Source of the DNA: Actinomadura spongiicola
Lineage (GTDB): Bacteria > Actinomycetota > Actinomycetes > Streptosporangiales > Streptosporangiaceae
NCBI RefSeq assembly: GCF_003432485.1
Contig: NZ_QVNQ01000005.1
Location: 664,018-728,017, forward strand
DNA: 64,000 nt
Reading direction: 5' to 3'
Numbering within the stretch: the first letter of the stretch is position 1; the number at the start of each line of letters is the position of its first letter. The translations under genes were made by a program, and so were the position numbers. The notes under the pieces were generated by a model, which saw only the letters and a program-made list of their open reading frames with translations, was not told the DNA's origin and searched no databases. Below are positions 53,359 to 62,459 of the stretch, in pieces.

Positions 53359-55119
53359 ATGAAAAGCAGGTCGGACGGCGCACTCACCCCCAAGGCGCGC
53401 TTGAGCGACGACGATGAGCGGCGAATCCGAGAAGTCCACGACTATCTGCGCTCCACCGGCGACATCGACGCCGTCACCGACGTTCTGCCGCCCCGCGCTC
53501 CCGCGGAGATGATCGAGGCCATCACCACCCACTGCGTCGTCGACCATGCCGGTTGTCTCGTCTTCCCGACAGATCCCGCGGCCGTTCGGGCATTCCTCCG
53601 CGACCACGGGCTTCACCCGCTCCGGCCGTTCACCGGAAGCGTGGTACGCGATCGGCTCGCCGGCCGATATCACGTCCAGGAAGAGCGGTTGAAGTCCGGT
53701 TTCCTGCATGTGCGGAGCATTCACGCCAGGCTCCCGGACGATCCCTCGCGTGCCGTCGAGGTGCTCTGCGTCGGCCCGGACGACGGGCTCGACCTCCCGG
53801 CGCTCCGCGATGAGCGCCTCGAAAAGCACGAGAACCATGTGGCGGTGCGGCTCACCGATCCCGGCCGTCTGGAGGATCTGCGGTCCGCCCTCCTCCGTCC
53901 GGGCGGGCCACGCCCCGACGGTGGCGGGTACGACCCGGTACCGGGTGAGGACGGTGTCACGGTGTTGCGCTTCCACGCGGACGGGCGCACCCGGCTGGGC
54001 TGGCCGCGCCGCCTGGAGGTTCTCGCCGCGGGCCGCCACACCGACGTGCTGCTGCGTCATCTGTCCGGCGACGGGGCCGAGCGGCGGCTGTTACGGCGGC
54101 TCACCGGCGCCTGGGGCACCCAGGCACTGCGCGTCATGGCCGATCTGGAACTCGCCGACCACCTCGCCGAAGGCCCTCTGACCTGCACGGAGCTGGGTGA
54201 CCGGACCGGTGTCGACGCCGACCGGATGAACCGGCTGCTGCGCGCGCTGTGCCACCCCTGGGTCGGAGCGCTCACCCCGGTCGGGGAGACCTACGCGTTG
54301 ACCGACCTGGGTCGCCGCCTGGCCGGCCGCTCCCCGGACTCCATGCGTCACCTCGCGCTGCTGTACGGGGATCTGCTCTACCGCAGTTTCTGCGCGCTCC
54401 CGGAAGGGATCAAGGACGACGTCCAGCCTTTCACCGTCGTGTACGGGCAACCGCCCTTCGAGTACCTCAGGGATCATCCTCGGGAAAGGCGCCTCTTCAC
54501 GCGGGCGATGGCCGAAGGGTCGGCGTTCTTCTCGGACGTCGCGACGGTCGTCGACCTTTCCGGCGCCCGCACCGTCGCCGATATCGGTGGTGGGGACGGT
54601 GGGCTTCTCGCGCACCTGTGCGACACCTACCCGAACCTGAGATGCGCGCTGCTGGAACGGCCGGAGGTCATCGGCGCGGCACGGGACAACCTCGACGCCC
54701 GCGGCCACCTGGACCGTTGCACGTTGGTGCCCGGTTCCTTCACCGACGCCCGGGACGTCCCCACCGGGGCGGACGTGTACATCGTCGCCCGGATCCTGCA
54801 CGACTGGGACGACCAGACCTGCCTCGCGATCCTACGCGCCGTGCACGGGGCCGCCACCGCCGACAGCACGCTTCTGGTCATCGAACGGCCGCTGCCCGAC
54901 GACCCGGCCGATCCCTCCGTGTCGAGCCTGTGGGACCTTCACATGCTGGTGAACAACGTCGGAGGACGGGAACGCTCCCGCGAGCAGTACCGGTCCCTAC
55001 TCGACGAGGCCGGGTTCGTCGTCGTCGACGAGAGGCCGCTCCGGCTCGACATGTCCGTCACCATCGCCCGTACGGTCGCCTCGGAATGTCGATCGGGTCG
55101 ACCGGTGCGCCAGGTGTAG
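53359..55119 (+). CDS. SAM-dependent O-methyltransferase with unknown N-terminal domain
   Basis: 586 residues; ATG follows GGAG by 7 bases. The C-terminal 340 residues are a plant-type O-methyltransferase: winged-helix dimerisation part (LADHLAEGPLTCTELGDRTGVD), SAM motif VADIGGGDGGLLA and ARILHDWDDQTCLAILRAV with the catalytic His. The first 230 residues (HCVVDHAGCLVFPTDPAAV, LRDERLEKHENHVAVRL) are a separate domain I do not recognise. Family members methylate hydroxyls of natural products. It is more than 16 kb from the biosynthetic cluster, so a link is unproven. Confidence 0.87.
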   Translation: MKSRSDGALTPKARLSDDDERRIREVHDYLRSTGDIDAVTDVLPPRAPAEMIEAITTHCVVDHAGCLVFPTDPAAVRAFLRDHGLHPLRPFTGSVVRDRLAGRYHVQEERLKSGFLHVRSIHARLPDDPSRAVEVLCVGPDDGLDLPALRDERLEKHENHVAVRLTDPGRLEDLRSALLRPGGPRPDGGGYDPVPGEDGVTVLRFHADGRTRLGWPRRLEVLAAGRHTDVLLRHLSGDGAERRLLRRLTGAWGTQALRVMADLELADHLAEGPLTCTELGDRTGVDADRMNRLLRALCHPWVGALTPVGETYALTDLGRRLAGRSPDSMRHLALLYGDLLYRSFCALPEGIKDDVQPFTVVYGQPPFEYLRDHPRERRLFTRAMAEGSAFFSDVATVVDLSGARTVADIGGGDGGLLAHLCDTYPNLRCALLERPEVIGAARDNLDARGHLDRCTLVPGSFTDARDVPTGADVYIVARILHDWDDQTCLAILRAVHGAATADSTLLVIERPLPDDPADPSVSSLWDLHMLVNNVGGRERSREQYRSLLDEAGFVVVDERPLRLDMSVTIARTVASECRSGRPVRQV

Positions 55120-55130
55120 GGGCGGGGCCG

Positions 55131-55373
55131 TCAGGAGGCGGACGACTCCTGCCGCGCGGCCGCCGCCCGCCGTTCCGCGCCGCTCTCCTCCCAGTGCCCG
55201 ACATCGTCACCGGCGACCCGTCCCACGAAGGTCGTGCTCGGCGTGGTGCCGGTCGTGCAGTGCTGGTCGGGGTAGGCGGGATTGGGTTCGCCGCCTTCGG
55301 CGCGAGACCAGGCCACAGCGGCGTCCAACGGTACGTCGTCCTCGGGCCCGTTGCGGTTGAAGAACGTTCCCAT
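55131..55373 (-). CDS. Hypothetical 80-residue protein
   Basis: Starts at ATG 55373 with GGTGAG just upstream. Contains GTFFNRNGPEDDVPLDAAVAWSR and a central HCTTGTTPSTT segment with one Cys, ending in a charged Ala-rich tail. No signal peptide or known motif. Composition and codon pattern look coding, but it could be spurious. Confidence 0.55.
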   Translation of the reverse strand: MGTFFNRNGPEDDVPLDAAVAWSRAEGGEPNPAYPDQHCTTGTTPSTTFVGRVAGDDVGHWEESGAERRAAAARQESSAS

Positions 55374-55527
55374 GTCTCACCATCCCCGGCGGCCGAACGG
55401 CACGCGCGAGCCGTTGACTTGTCGACCTACCGGCTGACGTACCCGAGAGGCGCCGGACCGAACACGGGTGTCCCGCCGACCGCCGACCCGGCCGCCCGCC
55501 GGTGGCGGACGACCGGGTCAGTTCACG

Positions 55528-56619
55528 TCAGCGAGCCTTCCTCGGGAAGCGGATCACGCGGTCGTCGGCCTGGTTGGGGCTGCCACGGCCGTCACGGTTG
55601 CTCGTCGTGACCCAGAGCCAACCGTCCGGGCCGACCTCCACGGTGCGCAGCCGCCCGTACGTGCCCTGCAGCACGGCGGTGGGCTGGCCGGACGCTCCGC
55701 CCTTGCCGTCGAGCGGGACCGTCCAGAGACGGCGGCCGCCCAGCGCGGCGGCGTACAGGGTGTCGCCCGCGACGGCGGCGCCGCTCGGCGACGCGTCCCG
55801 CGTGCGCCAGACGGCGATGGGGTCGTGGTAGGTCGGCTCGCCGCCCGTGCCCTCGACGGTCGGCCAGCCGTAGTTGTCGCCGGCCTCGATGTGGTTGATC
55901 TCGTCCCACGCGTTGTTGCCGAGCTCGGCGTTGTACATGTGGCCGCCGCCCCAGGCGAGGCCCTGCACGTTGCGGTGCCCGATGCTGTAGACGACCGAGT
56001 TCGCGCGGGGGTTGCCGGGGGCCGGGGCGCCGGTCGGCGTCATCCGCAGAATCTTGCCGCCGGGGCTGTTCCAGTCCTGGGAGTTGGCGGTCCGGCCGGC
56101 GTCGCCCGTTCCGGCGTAGAGCATCCCGTCGGGGCCGAAGTGGATGCGGCCGCCGTCGTGGTAGGAGTTCTTCGGGATACCGGAGAAGATCACTTCCTGC
56201 TGGGGCGAGGCCGCGAGCTTGAACCGGACGATCCGGTTGTCGGAGGCCGCGGTGTAGTAGGCGTAGACGTAGCCGTCCTCCTTGTAGTTCGGTGAGACGG
56301 CCAGGCCCAGCAGCCCGCCCTCACCGGTCGGCTGGACGCCGGAGAGGCGGGCGACCTCGGTCGGCTGCGAGCCGGGCCGCAGTTGCAGGATCCGGGACGT
56401 GGTCCGCTCGGACACCAGCGCGCTGCCGTCGGGCAGGTACGCCAGACCCCAGGGGACGGTGAGGTTGGACGCGACGACGTTCGGCTTGGTGAAGTCGAAC
56501 GCGGGATCGGCGGTGGTGGAGGCCACCGAGGCCTGGGTCGCCGAAGAGACGGGAGCGGCGAGCACGGCCGCGACCGCGAGGGCCGCGGCGGGAGCCAACG
56601 TGCGCATTGTGCGGGGCAT
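55528..56619 (-). CDS. Secreted PQQ-dependent sugar dehydrogenase-like beta-propeller
   Basis: 363 residues from ATG at 56619, 6 bases after TAGGAG. A Sec signal peptide (about 1-30, hydrophobic AAALAVAAVLAAPVSS) precedes a six-bladed propeller of the glucose/sorbosone dehydrogenase family: NLTVPWGLAYLPDG, EGGLLGLAVSPNY, NSYHDGGRIHFGPDG with the catalytic-His type segment, and IGHRNVQGLAW. Such proteins oxidise sugars outside the cell using PQQ. Confidence 0.92.
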   Translation of the reverse strand: MPRTMRTLAPAAALAVAAVLAAPVSSATQASVASTTADPAFDFTKPNVVASNLTVPWGLAYLPDGSALVSERTTSRILQLRPGSQPTEVARLSGVQPTGEGGLLGLAVSPNYKEDGYVYAYYTAASDNRIVRFKLAASPQQEVIFSGIPKNSYHDGGRIHFGPDGMLYAGTGDAGRTANSQDWNSPGGKILRMTPTGAPAPGNPRANSVVYSIGHRNVQGLAWGGGHMYNAELGNNAWDEINHIEAGDNYGWPTVEGTGGEPTYHDPIAVWRTRDASPSGAAVAGDTLYAAALGGRRLWTVPLDGKGGASGQPTAVLQGTYGRLRTVEVGPDGWLWVTTSNRDGRGSPNQADDRVIRFPRKAR

Positions 56620-57018
56620 TCTCACTCCTAAGTCACACCCCCGAACGAGTAAAGGGCTCCGATCGCTGTCCCCGCGGAGTGCGGTTCTCAAATGACGGAT
56701 GAATTTCACGGCCACCGGGGGCGGGCGGCACCGGGGAGCGTTGTCGCGCGTCCTTTTTCAACGGGCCGGGAGGTCGATTGAGGCCGCGCAGCCGAAGGGG
56801 AGCGGTCGGTACCGCATTACAACCTACCCACCTCATGGAGCGCTGTGAAGTTCCGATTTTTCACCTTTCACATTCGGTGTGCGGTGCGCCTTGAAAATGC
56901 CGGGTGCCGCAGGTGGAGAGCGGTGTTCGGATGGCTGCGCGGACAGGACGGCCGCCGAGACCGCGCAGGCGGCGAGGACCAGCGGGCCCGGCCGTGCCGG
57001 TCGCCCGTCGGTCGTCGA
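56620..57018. other. Intergenic region without a recognisable gene
   Basis: 399 bases between the dehydrogenase start and the DUF488 stop. Less GC-rich around 56815-56900, which fits a promoter for the dehydrogenase on the minus strand. No convincing gene, repeat or hairpin seen. Confidence 0.4.
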
Positions 57019-57543
57019 TCAGTCGCCGTCGTAGACGAGGAGCCCGTCCGGCCGGAGCCGTGCCCCGGACGTGGGCGGATGCTCGGTGAGGCGACCGTCG
57101 TGGGCCAGGTGCAGGACGGGTCGCCCGCGCGACAGGACGGCGAAGTCGGCGATGAGCCGCCGGTGGCAGCGCCACCACACCGACTCGCTGCACATCACGG
57201 CCGTGCGGGTCAGGTCGGACTCGCGCAGGAGTTCGTCCATCGCGGCCACGAAGTCGGGGTCGCGGGTGTGCCCCGCGTAGCCGCGGAAGGACGCGTTGCG
57301 CCAGAACGTGTCGGGCGAGTCGGGCGCGGCCCGGCGGAACCCGCCGAGCCGGCGCTCCCACCGGTAGCCGACGCCCGCCGCCGGCAGCCATTCCCGCAGG
57401 GTGTCGCGGTGCACGTCGGGGTTCCTGCGGCTTCCGGGCGCGGTGCGCACGTCCACCACGGACCGCACGCCGGCGCCGTGCAGGAGGCGCGTCAGCTCCT
57501 CACGCTCGGCGGTGCCGTGTCCGAAGGTCAGCAGCGTCTCCAT
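57019..57543 (-). CDS. DUF488 family protein
   Basis: 174 residues. N-terminal TFGHGT and VVDVRTAPGSRRNP, and the conserved CSESVWWRCHRRLIAD block near 135 identify DUF488. The Cys/His-rich block suggests a catalytic or metal site, but function is unknown. Stands alone; gap of 43 bases to the sigma-factor gene. Confidence 0.92.
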   Translation of the reverse strand: METLLTFGHGTAEREELTRLLHGAGVRSVVDVRTAPGSRRNPDVHRDTLREWLPAAGVGYRWERRLGGFRRAAPDSPDTFWRNASFRGYAGHTRDPDFVAAMDELLRESDLTRTAVMCSESVWWRCHRRLIADFAVLSRGRPVLHLAHDGRLTEHPPTSGARLRPDGLLVYDGD

Positions 57544-57586
57544 GACCCGCCCGTTCCCGGAAACGGGGCCGGCCCGACACCCCGGG

Positions 57587-58873
57587 TCACCCCAGGTCGG
57601 CGATCTTGCGTCGCAGGACGGTCCGTTCCGCCTCGTTGCCGCACAGTCGCAGGGCCCGCTCCAGCTCGGCGCGTGCCTCGTCCGCGCGTCCGAGGCGGGT
57701 GAGCAGTTCCCCGCGGACCGTCGGCAGCAGGTGCGAGTGCGGCAGCGCCTTGGCCGCGACCAGCCCGTCGACGATCGGCAGCGCCCTGGCCGGTCCGTGC
57801 GCCATGGACACCGCGACGGCCCGGTTGAGGTCGACGACCGGGGACGGCGCGAGCCGTCCGAGCGCCTCGTAGAGCACGATGACGCGTTCCCAGTTCGTCG
57901 CCTCGACGGACGGCGCGACGGCGTGGCATTCGGCGATCGCCGCCTGGAGGCCGTAGTAGCCGAGGCCCCGTCCGGCCCGCTCGGCGCGGGCGAGGGCGGC
58001 CCGACCGCGGCGGATCGCGGCGCGGTCCCACCGGCGCCGGTCCTGGTGCTCCAGCAGGACGGGCTCGCCGTCCGGGCCGGTGCGGGCCGGGAAGCGCGCC
58101 GCGGTCAGCTCCAGCAGCGCCAGCAGACCGTACGCCTCGGGCTCGTCCGGGACGAGGCGGCTCAGCACCCGCGCCAGGCGCTGCGCCTCCCCCGCGAGGT
58201 CGTGCCGGATCAGCGCGTCGCCGGACGTGGCCGACGACCCCTCGGTGAAGATCAGGTAGATCACGCTGAGCACCGAGCCGAGCCGCTCGGCCCGCTCCCG
58301 CGCGGGCGGCGCCTCGAACGCGACCCGCGCCGCGGCGAGGGTCTTCTTCGCGCGGGTGATGCGGGCCTGGACGGTGGCGGTCGGCACGAGGACCGCCTTG
58401 GCGATCTCGTCGCTGGTCAGACCGCCGACGACGCGCAGCGTCAGCGCCACCCGCGACTCCCGCGACAGGACGGGATGGCAGGCGATGAACATCAACGCGA
58501 GCACGTCGTCGTCGATCTGGTCCGGGTCCCACAGGACGTCGTCGGCCTCGCGCGCCGGGTCGGCCGGCGCGCTCCCGGCGGCGGCGCCGCCCTCGCCCAG
58601 GCCGTGGGCGAGGGCGGCGTACCTGTCGTCGAGGGCGGAACGCCTGCGGAACATGTCGATCGCGCGGCGCCGGCCGACGGTGAGCAGCCACCCCGCGGGG
58701 CTGCGCGGCACACCGTCGCGCGGCCAGGTCACCAGCGCCTCGGCCAGGGCCTCCTGGGCGAGGTCCTCGGCCATCGCGAAGTCGCCGGTGTACCGGGCGA
58801 GCGCGCCGACGATCCGGGCGGACTCGATCCGCCAGACCGCGGCGACGGCCTCGCGGCCCGTCGGGTCGGTCAT
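57587..58873 (-). CDS. RNA polymerase sigma factor, ECF42 type with C-terminal TPR-like domain
   Basis: 428 residues. Region 2 AEDLAQEALAEALVTWPRDG and WLLTVGRRRAIDMFRRR, region 4 LTLRVVGGLTSDEIAKAVLVPTATVQARITRAKK, then a long helical extension (about 190-428; FTEG, LNRAVAVSMAHGP, GELLTRLGRADEA). This is the ECF42 architecture, normally encoded with a DGPF/YCII protein, which is present immediately upstream. No anti-sigma factor is adjacent. Confidence 0.93.
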   Translation of the reverse strand: MTDPTGREAVAAVWRIESARIVGALARYTGDFAMAEDLAQEALAEALVTWPRDGVPRSPAGWLLTVGRRRAIDMFRRRSALDDRYAALAHGLGEGGAAAGSAPADPAREADDVLWDPDQIDDDVLALMFIACHPVLSRESRVALTLRVVGGLTSDEIAKAVLVPTATVQARITRAKKTLAAARVAFEAPPARERAERLGSVLSVIYLIFTEGSSATSGDALIRHDLAGEAQRLARVLSRLVPDEPEAYGLLALLELTAARFPARTGPDGEPVLLEHQDRRRWDRAAIRRGRAALARAERAGRGLGYYGLQAAIAECHAVAPSVEATNWERVIVLYEALGRLAPSPVVDLNRAVAVSMAHGPARALPIVDGLVAAKALPHSHLLPTVRGELLTRLGRADEARAELERALRLCGNEAERTVLRRKIADLG

Positions 58874-58886
58874 CCCCCCGCTCCGC

Positions 58887-59306
58887 TCAGAGCTGGCCGG
58901 TGGCCTCACGCCACTCCCGCTCCTTCTTGATCCACTCATTGTCCTGCGGAAACTCGTCGATCGTGGTGACCCGGCGGATCTCGGTCTTGAAGCCGGGCCC
59001 GGCCATCGGCGCCCGCTTGGCCCACTCGACGGCCTCCTCCTTCGACGCGACGTTGAGGATGTAGAACCCGCCGAACAGCTCCTTCGTCTCGCCGTAGGGA
59101 CCGTCGGTGACCACGGGCGGCTCGACGGAGTGGTCGACGACCACGCCCTGGGACGCGTCGTCCAGGCCCTCCGCGGACAGCAGCACCCCGGCCTGGATCA
59201 TCTCCTCGTTGAACTTCCCTACGGTCGCGAGCATCTCGTTGAAGTCGAAGTCCTCCGCGCCCGCGAAGGCCTCGTCGGTGGCGCGCATGATCAGCATGAA
59301 CTTCAT
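58887..59306 (-). CDS. YCII-related DGPF-domain protein
   Basis: 139 residues from ATG at 59306. MKFMLIMRATDE and the DGPYGETKELFGGFYIL block are diagnostic of the DGPF family that accompanies ECF42 sigma factors. Ferredoxin-like fold. Cotranscribed with the sigma gene 13 bases downstream. Exact role unknown. Confidence 0.93.
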   Translation of the reverse strand: MKFMLIMRATDEAFAGAEDFDFNEMLATVGKFNEEMIQAGVLLSAEGLDDASQGVVVDHSVEPPVVTDGPYGETKELFGGFYILNVASKEEAVEWAKRAPMAGPGFKTEIRRVTTIDEFPQDNEWIKKEREWREATGQL

Positions 59307-59600
59307 GATCTTTCGTCTCCCTGGTTCGTTCGGGCCCCTCCTGCGGACCCTTTCATCCCTAGGTCGAACGGGTCCCATCGAGGATCGACACGTCCGCCGG
59401 ACTTTTTCCGAGAACTTCCGTTCCCGGCCTCTCACAGGGCCTCAGGCGGCCGTCCGGACCCCCTGGAGGGCCGGGGACGTCCGGTTATGATCGGGCGGGT
59501 TAACGATCGGTGAAGCTCTCTCGCTCAACCGGCATCGTGCTCGGCGCCGCTTAGTAGGCTCACCGCGAACAGCCGCAGGTCGGGAGAGGAAACCGGATCA

Positions 59601-60437
59601 TTGAGCGTGATCAACGTCGGGCAGGCCATCGTCCTCGGCATCGTGGAGGGCCTGACCGAGTTCCTGCCGGTGTCCTCGACCGGCCATCTCAAGATCGCCG
59701 AGGGTCTGATGGGGATCCCGGTGGACGACGACGCGGTGGTCGGGTTCACCGCCGTCATCCAGGCCGGCGCGATCGCGGCGGTCCTGGTGTACTTCTTCGC
59801 CGACATCGTCCGCATCGTGAAGGCGTGGGGGCGCGGCATCGCCAAGCCGTCCGAGCGGTACCACCACGACTACAAGTTCGGCTGGTGGGTCATCTTCGCC
59901 ACGCTGCCCGTCGTCGCCGTCGGCGTCGCCGCGGACGACCTGATCCACGGCCCGCTCGCGTCGCTGTGGGTGGTCGCCGGTTCGCTGCTCGGCGGCAGCG
60001 TCGTGATGTGGCTCGCCGACCGGTACGGCAAGCACAAGCGCGGCGAGGACGACACGTCCCTCACCGACGCCATGCTGATCGGCTCCTCGCAGATCCTCGC
60101 CATGCTGTTCCCCGGTTTCTCCCGGTCGGGCGCGACGATGTCCACCGGGCTGCTGCTCGGCCTGGACCGGGTCGCCGCGACACGGCTGTCGTTCTTCATG
60201 GGCATTCCCGCGCTGACCGGCGCGGGGATCTACGAGCTGCCCAGCGCGCTGGGCTCGGGAGCCGACCCGCTGCCGCTGGTGGTCGGCGCCGCCGTGTCGT
60301 TCATCGTCGCGTACGCGTCCATCGCCTGGCTGCTCCGGTTCGTGTCCCGGCACAGCTTCACGTCCTTCGTGATCTACCGGGTCGTGATCGGGCTGCTCCT
60401 GTTCGGGCTGCTCGGCGCGGGCGAGCTGGACGCCTGA
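59601..60437 (+). CDS. uppP: Undecaprenyl-diphosphatase UppP (BacA)
   Basis: 278 residues from TTG at 59601 after GGGAGAGGA; a GTG at 59607 is possible. EGLTEFLPVSSTGHL near 13-27 and PGFSRSGAT near 172 are the two catalytic motifs. Integral membrane enzyme recycling undecaprenyl diphosphate for peptidoglycan; extra copies confer bacitracin resistance. Confidence 0.95.
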   Translation: MSVINVGQAIVLGIVEGLTEFLPVSSTGHLKIAEGLMGIPVDDDAVVGFTAVIQAGAIAAVLVYFFADIVRIVKAWGRGIAKPSERYHHDYKFGWWVIFATLPVVAVGVAADDLIHGPLASLWVVAGSLLGGSVVMWLADRYGKHKRGEDDTSLTDAMLIGSSQILAMLFPGFSRSGATMSTGLLLGLDRVAATRLSFFMGIPALTGAGIYELPSALGSGADPLPLVVGAAVSFIVAYASIAWLLRFVSRHSFTSFVIYRVVIGLLLFGLLGAGELDA

Positions 60438-60439
60438 GC

Positions 60440-60458
60440 CCCCGCGGCGGTCGCGGGG
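60440..60458. terminator. Hairpin between convergent genes
   Basis: Stem CCCCGCG / CGCGGGG with loop GCGGT, directly after the uppP stop and before the end of the convergent VOC gene. Short but perfect; probably a bidirectional terminator. Confidence 0.55.
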
Positions 60459-60486
60459 ACTCGTGGGCGGACCGCGCGTCCGAATG

Positions 60487-60969
60487 TCAGGCGCCCGCGT
60501 GGGCCCTGCGGAGTTCGGCGATGTCGAGCTTGCCGCGGGTGGCGAGCATCGCCTTCGTCGCACGCGCCGCCTTCTCGGGGTCGGGGTCGCCGATCAGCTC
60601 GTACAGCACGGTCGGAATGACCTGCCACGACACGCCGAACCTGTCCTTCAGCCAGCCGCACATGGACTCCTCGCCGCCGTCGGTGAGCCGGTCCCAGTAG
60701 TAGTCCACCTCGTCCTGGTCGGCGCAGTGGATCTGGAACGAGACGGACTCGTTGAACGTGAACTCGGGCCCGCCGTTGAGCGCGACGAACTGCTGACCCT
60801 TGATCTCGAACTCGGCGGTCAGCACGGCGCCCGGCTCGCCCGGTCCGCCCTCGCCGACGCGGTGGACGTCGCCGAGCCTGGAGTCCTTGAAGATGGAGAC
60901 GTAGTGGTTCGCCGCCTCCTCGGCCTGCCCGTCGAACCACAGGCACGTGGTCAAACGCCTGGTATCCAT
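60487..60969 (-). CDS. VOC family protein, PhnB-like
   Basis: 160 residues. TTCLWFDGQAEEAANHYVSIFKDS at the start and CGWLKDRFGVSWQVIP at the end are typical of the PhnB/3-dmu-9_3-mt subgroup of vicinal-oxygen-chelate proteins. Function unassigned. Confidence 0.92.
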   Translation of the reverse strand: MDTRRLTTCLWFDGQAEEAANHYVSIFKDSRLGDVHRVGEGGPGEPGAVLTAEFEIKGQQFVALNGGPEFTFNESVSFQIHCADQDEVDYYWDRLTDGGEESMCGWLKDRFGVSWQVIPTVLYELIGDPDPEKAARATKAMLATRGKLDIAELRRAHAGA

Positions 60970-61061
60970 CAGATATCACCCCTGTGTGGTCGCTCAGTAG
61001 GGCAGACCCCACGCGTCCGGGAAACTCATCGCTTCTTCCCCGCGGGTCGGGACGCGGGGGT

Positions 61062-62012
61062 TCACTCGTTGCGGCGGGCGCGGGCCCGGCGTTTGCCCTC
61101 GTGCATGGCCGCGACCCTGGCGATCGGGATGGTGTGCCCCTCGGCGATCAGGTCGTCGGGGAGCCGCTGCGGCGGCGGCATCAGCTCCGCCCACGGGTCG
61201 CGGTCGCCCAGCAGCCGGACGGCGGTCCGGACGGTGAAGTCGCCCGGCGCGACGCCGTCCAGCCCGTCCCAGGGGACGGGGAACGAGACCGGCGTGCCCG
61301 GCCGGATGCGGGGACTGTAGGCGGCGACGACGGTGGCGCCGGCGGCGCGGGTCGAGTCGAGGAACACCTTCCCGGCGCGGTCCTCCCGGATGAACGCCGT
61401 GGTGGCGAGCGCGGGATCGAGACGTTCGGCGCGGGCGGCGAGGGCCCTGGTCGCGGCGGCGACGTCCTCGGCGCCGTGCCCCTCGACCGGCACGAACACG
61501 TGGACGCCCTTCGCGCCGCTGGTCTTGACCGCGCCGCGCAGCCCGCAGTCGTCCAACGCGCCGCGCACGAGATGGGCGGCGCGGACGACGGCGTCGAACT
61601 CCCCCGACTCGGGCGGGTCGAGGTCGATGACGAGGTGGGTCGGCCGGTCCCAGGCGTCCGCGCGGACGAGAGGCGGGTGGTACTCGACGGCGCGCTGGTT
61701 CGCGAACCACAGCAGCGTGCGGCGGTCGTCGCACAGCGCGTAGGAGACCTCGCGCTGGGACGTCTCCGCCCACACCGCCACCCTCCGCACCCACGACGGC
61801 GTGTACTTCGGCACGTTCTTCTGCATGAACGGCTTCTGGCCGCGCAGCACCCGCTTGACCGACAGCGGGCGCCCGGCGAGTTGGGGGATGATGCGTCCGG
61901 ACACGGCGTCCAGGTAGTCGACCAGGTCGCGTTTGGTCGCGTCCGCCCCGTCGAACAGCGGCTGGTCGAGGTTCGTCAGCCGGACCCCGTCCCGTTCCTC
62001 CTCGGCGCTCAC
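61062..62012 (-). CDS. LigD-type DNA polymerase domain protein
   Basis: 316 residues from GTG at 62012. TKRDLVDYL, GKVFLDSTR-type block and the catalytic segment THLVIDLDPPE (two Asp) are those of the archaeo-eukaryotic primase-like polymerase domain of LigD (Prim-PolC). No ligase or nuclease domain is fused and no ku gene is nearby. Probably works in non-homologous end joining or gap repair. Confidence 0.92.
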   Translation of the reverse strand: MSAEEERDGVRLTNLDQPLFDGADATKRDLVDYLDAVSGRIIPQLAGRPLSVKRVLRGQKPFMQKNVPKYTPSWVRRVAVWAETSQREVSYALCDDRRTLLWFANQRAVEYHPPLVRADAWDRPTHLVIDLDPPESGEFDAVVRAAHLVRGALDDCGLRGAVKTSGAKGVHVFVPVEGHGAEDVAAATRALAARAERLDPALATTAFIREDRAGKVFLDSTRAAGATVVAAYSPRIRPGTPVSFPVPWDGLDGVAPGDFTVRTAVRLLGDRDPWAELMPPPQRLPDDLIAEGHTIPIARVAAMHEGKRRARARRNE

Positions 62013-62054
62013 CCGCCCAGCTTCGCACGCGGGGGTGTCAGAACCGGGACTCGG

Positions 62055-62330
62055 TCAGCGCGGACGCCAGGGCGACTCCGCGGACGTGGGGTTGGCGTCG
62101 GCCGCCACCCGGAGGGCGTAGGTCGGGGTCTCGGCTCCGGGAACCGGGCCGAGATAGACGTGACCGGTCAGATGGCACCAGGCGGGCAGGTCGATGGGCG
62201 CCACCGGGTCGGAGGCGATCAGGTGGACGACGGTTCCGGGGGCGAGGCCGGCGATATGACCGCGCAACTCCAGCAGCAGCCGTACGCAGGAGCGATCACC
62301 GCCGTCGATGACGACCGGGTCCGTGTTCAC
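62055..62330 (-). CDS. TusA/SirA-like sulfurtransferase family protein
   Basis: 91 residues from GTG at 62330 with GGGAGG 4 bases upstream. VVIDGGDRSCVRLLLELRGHIAGLAPGT has the family's cysteine, although the usual CP motif reads SC-V, and VHLIASDPVAPIDLPAWCHLTGH follows. Sulfur-relay fold; role unknown. Confidence 0.8.
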   Translation of the reverse strand: MNTDPVVIDGGDRSCVRLLLELRGHIAGLAPGTVVHLIASDPVAPIDLPAWCHLTGHVYLGPVPGAETPTYALRVAADANPTSAESPWRPR

Positions 62331-62459
62331 GCCGCCTCCCCCGCCCTCATCCCCGATCTCGTTCCGTTCTCGTTCCAACGCCCGTCGTGGTCGCGAACCT
62401 AGCAGCCGCGTCCAGGACTCATGAGCAAAGGGGGACGATGCGGTCGAACCGGGGTGTGG

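Noticed and set aside
56845..57702. Long plus-strand frame opposite the DUF488 gene
   Set aside because: It is a shadow of the DUF488 gene, with Arg/Gly/Ala-rich composition and no recognisable family.
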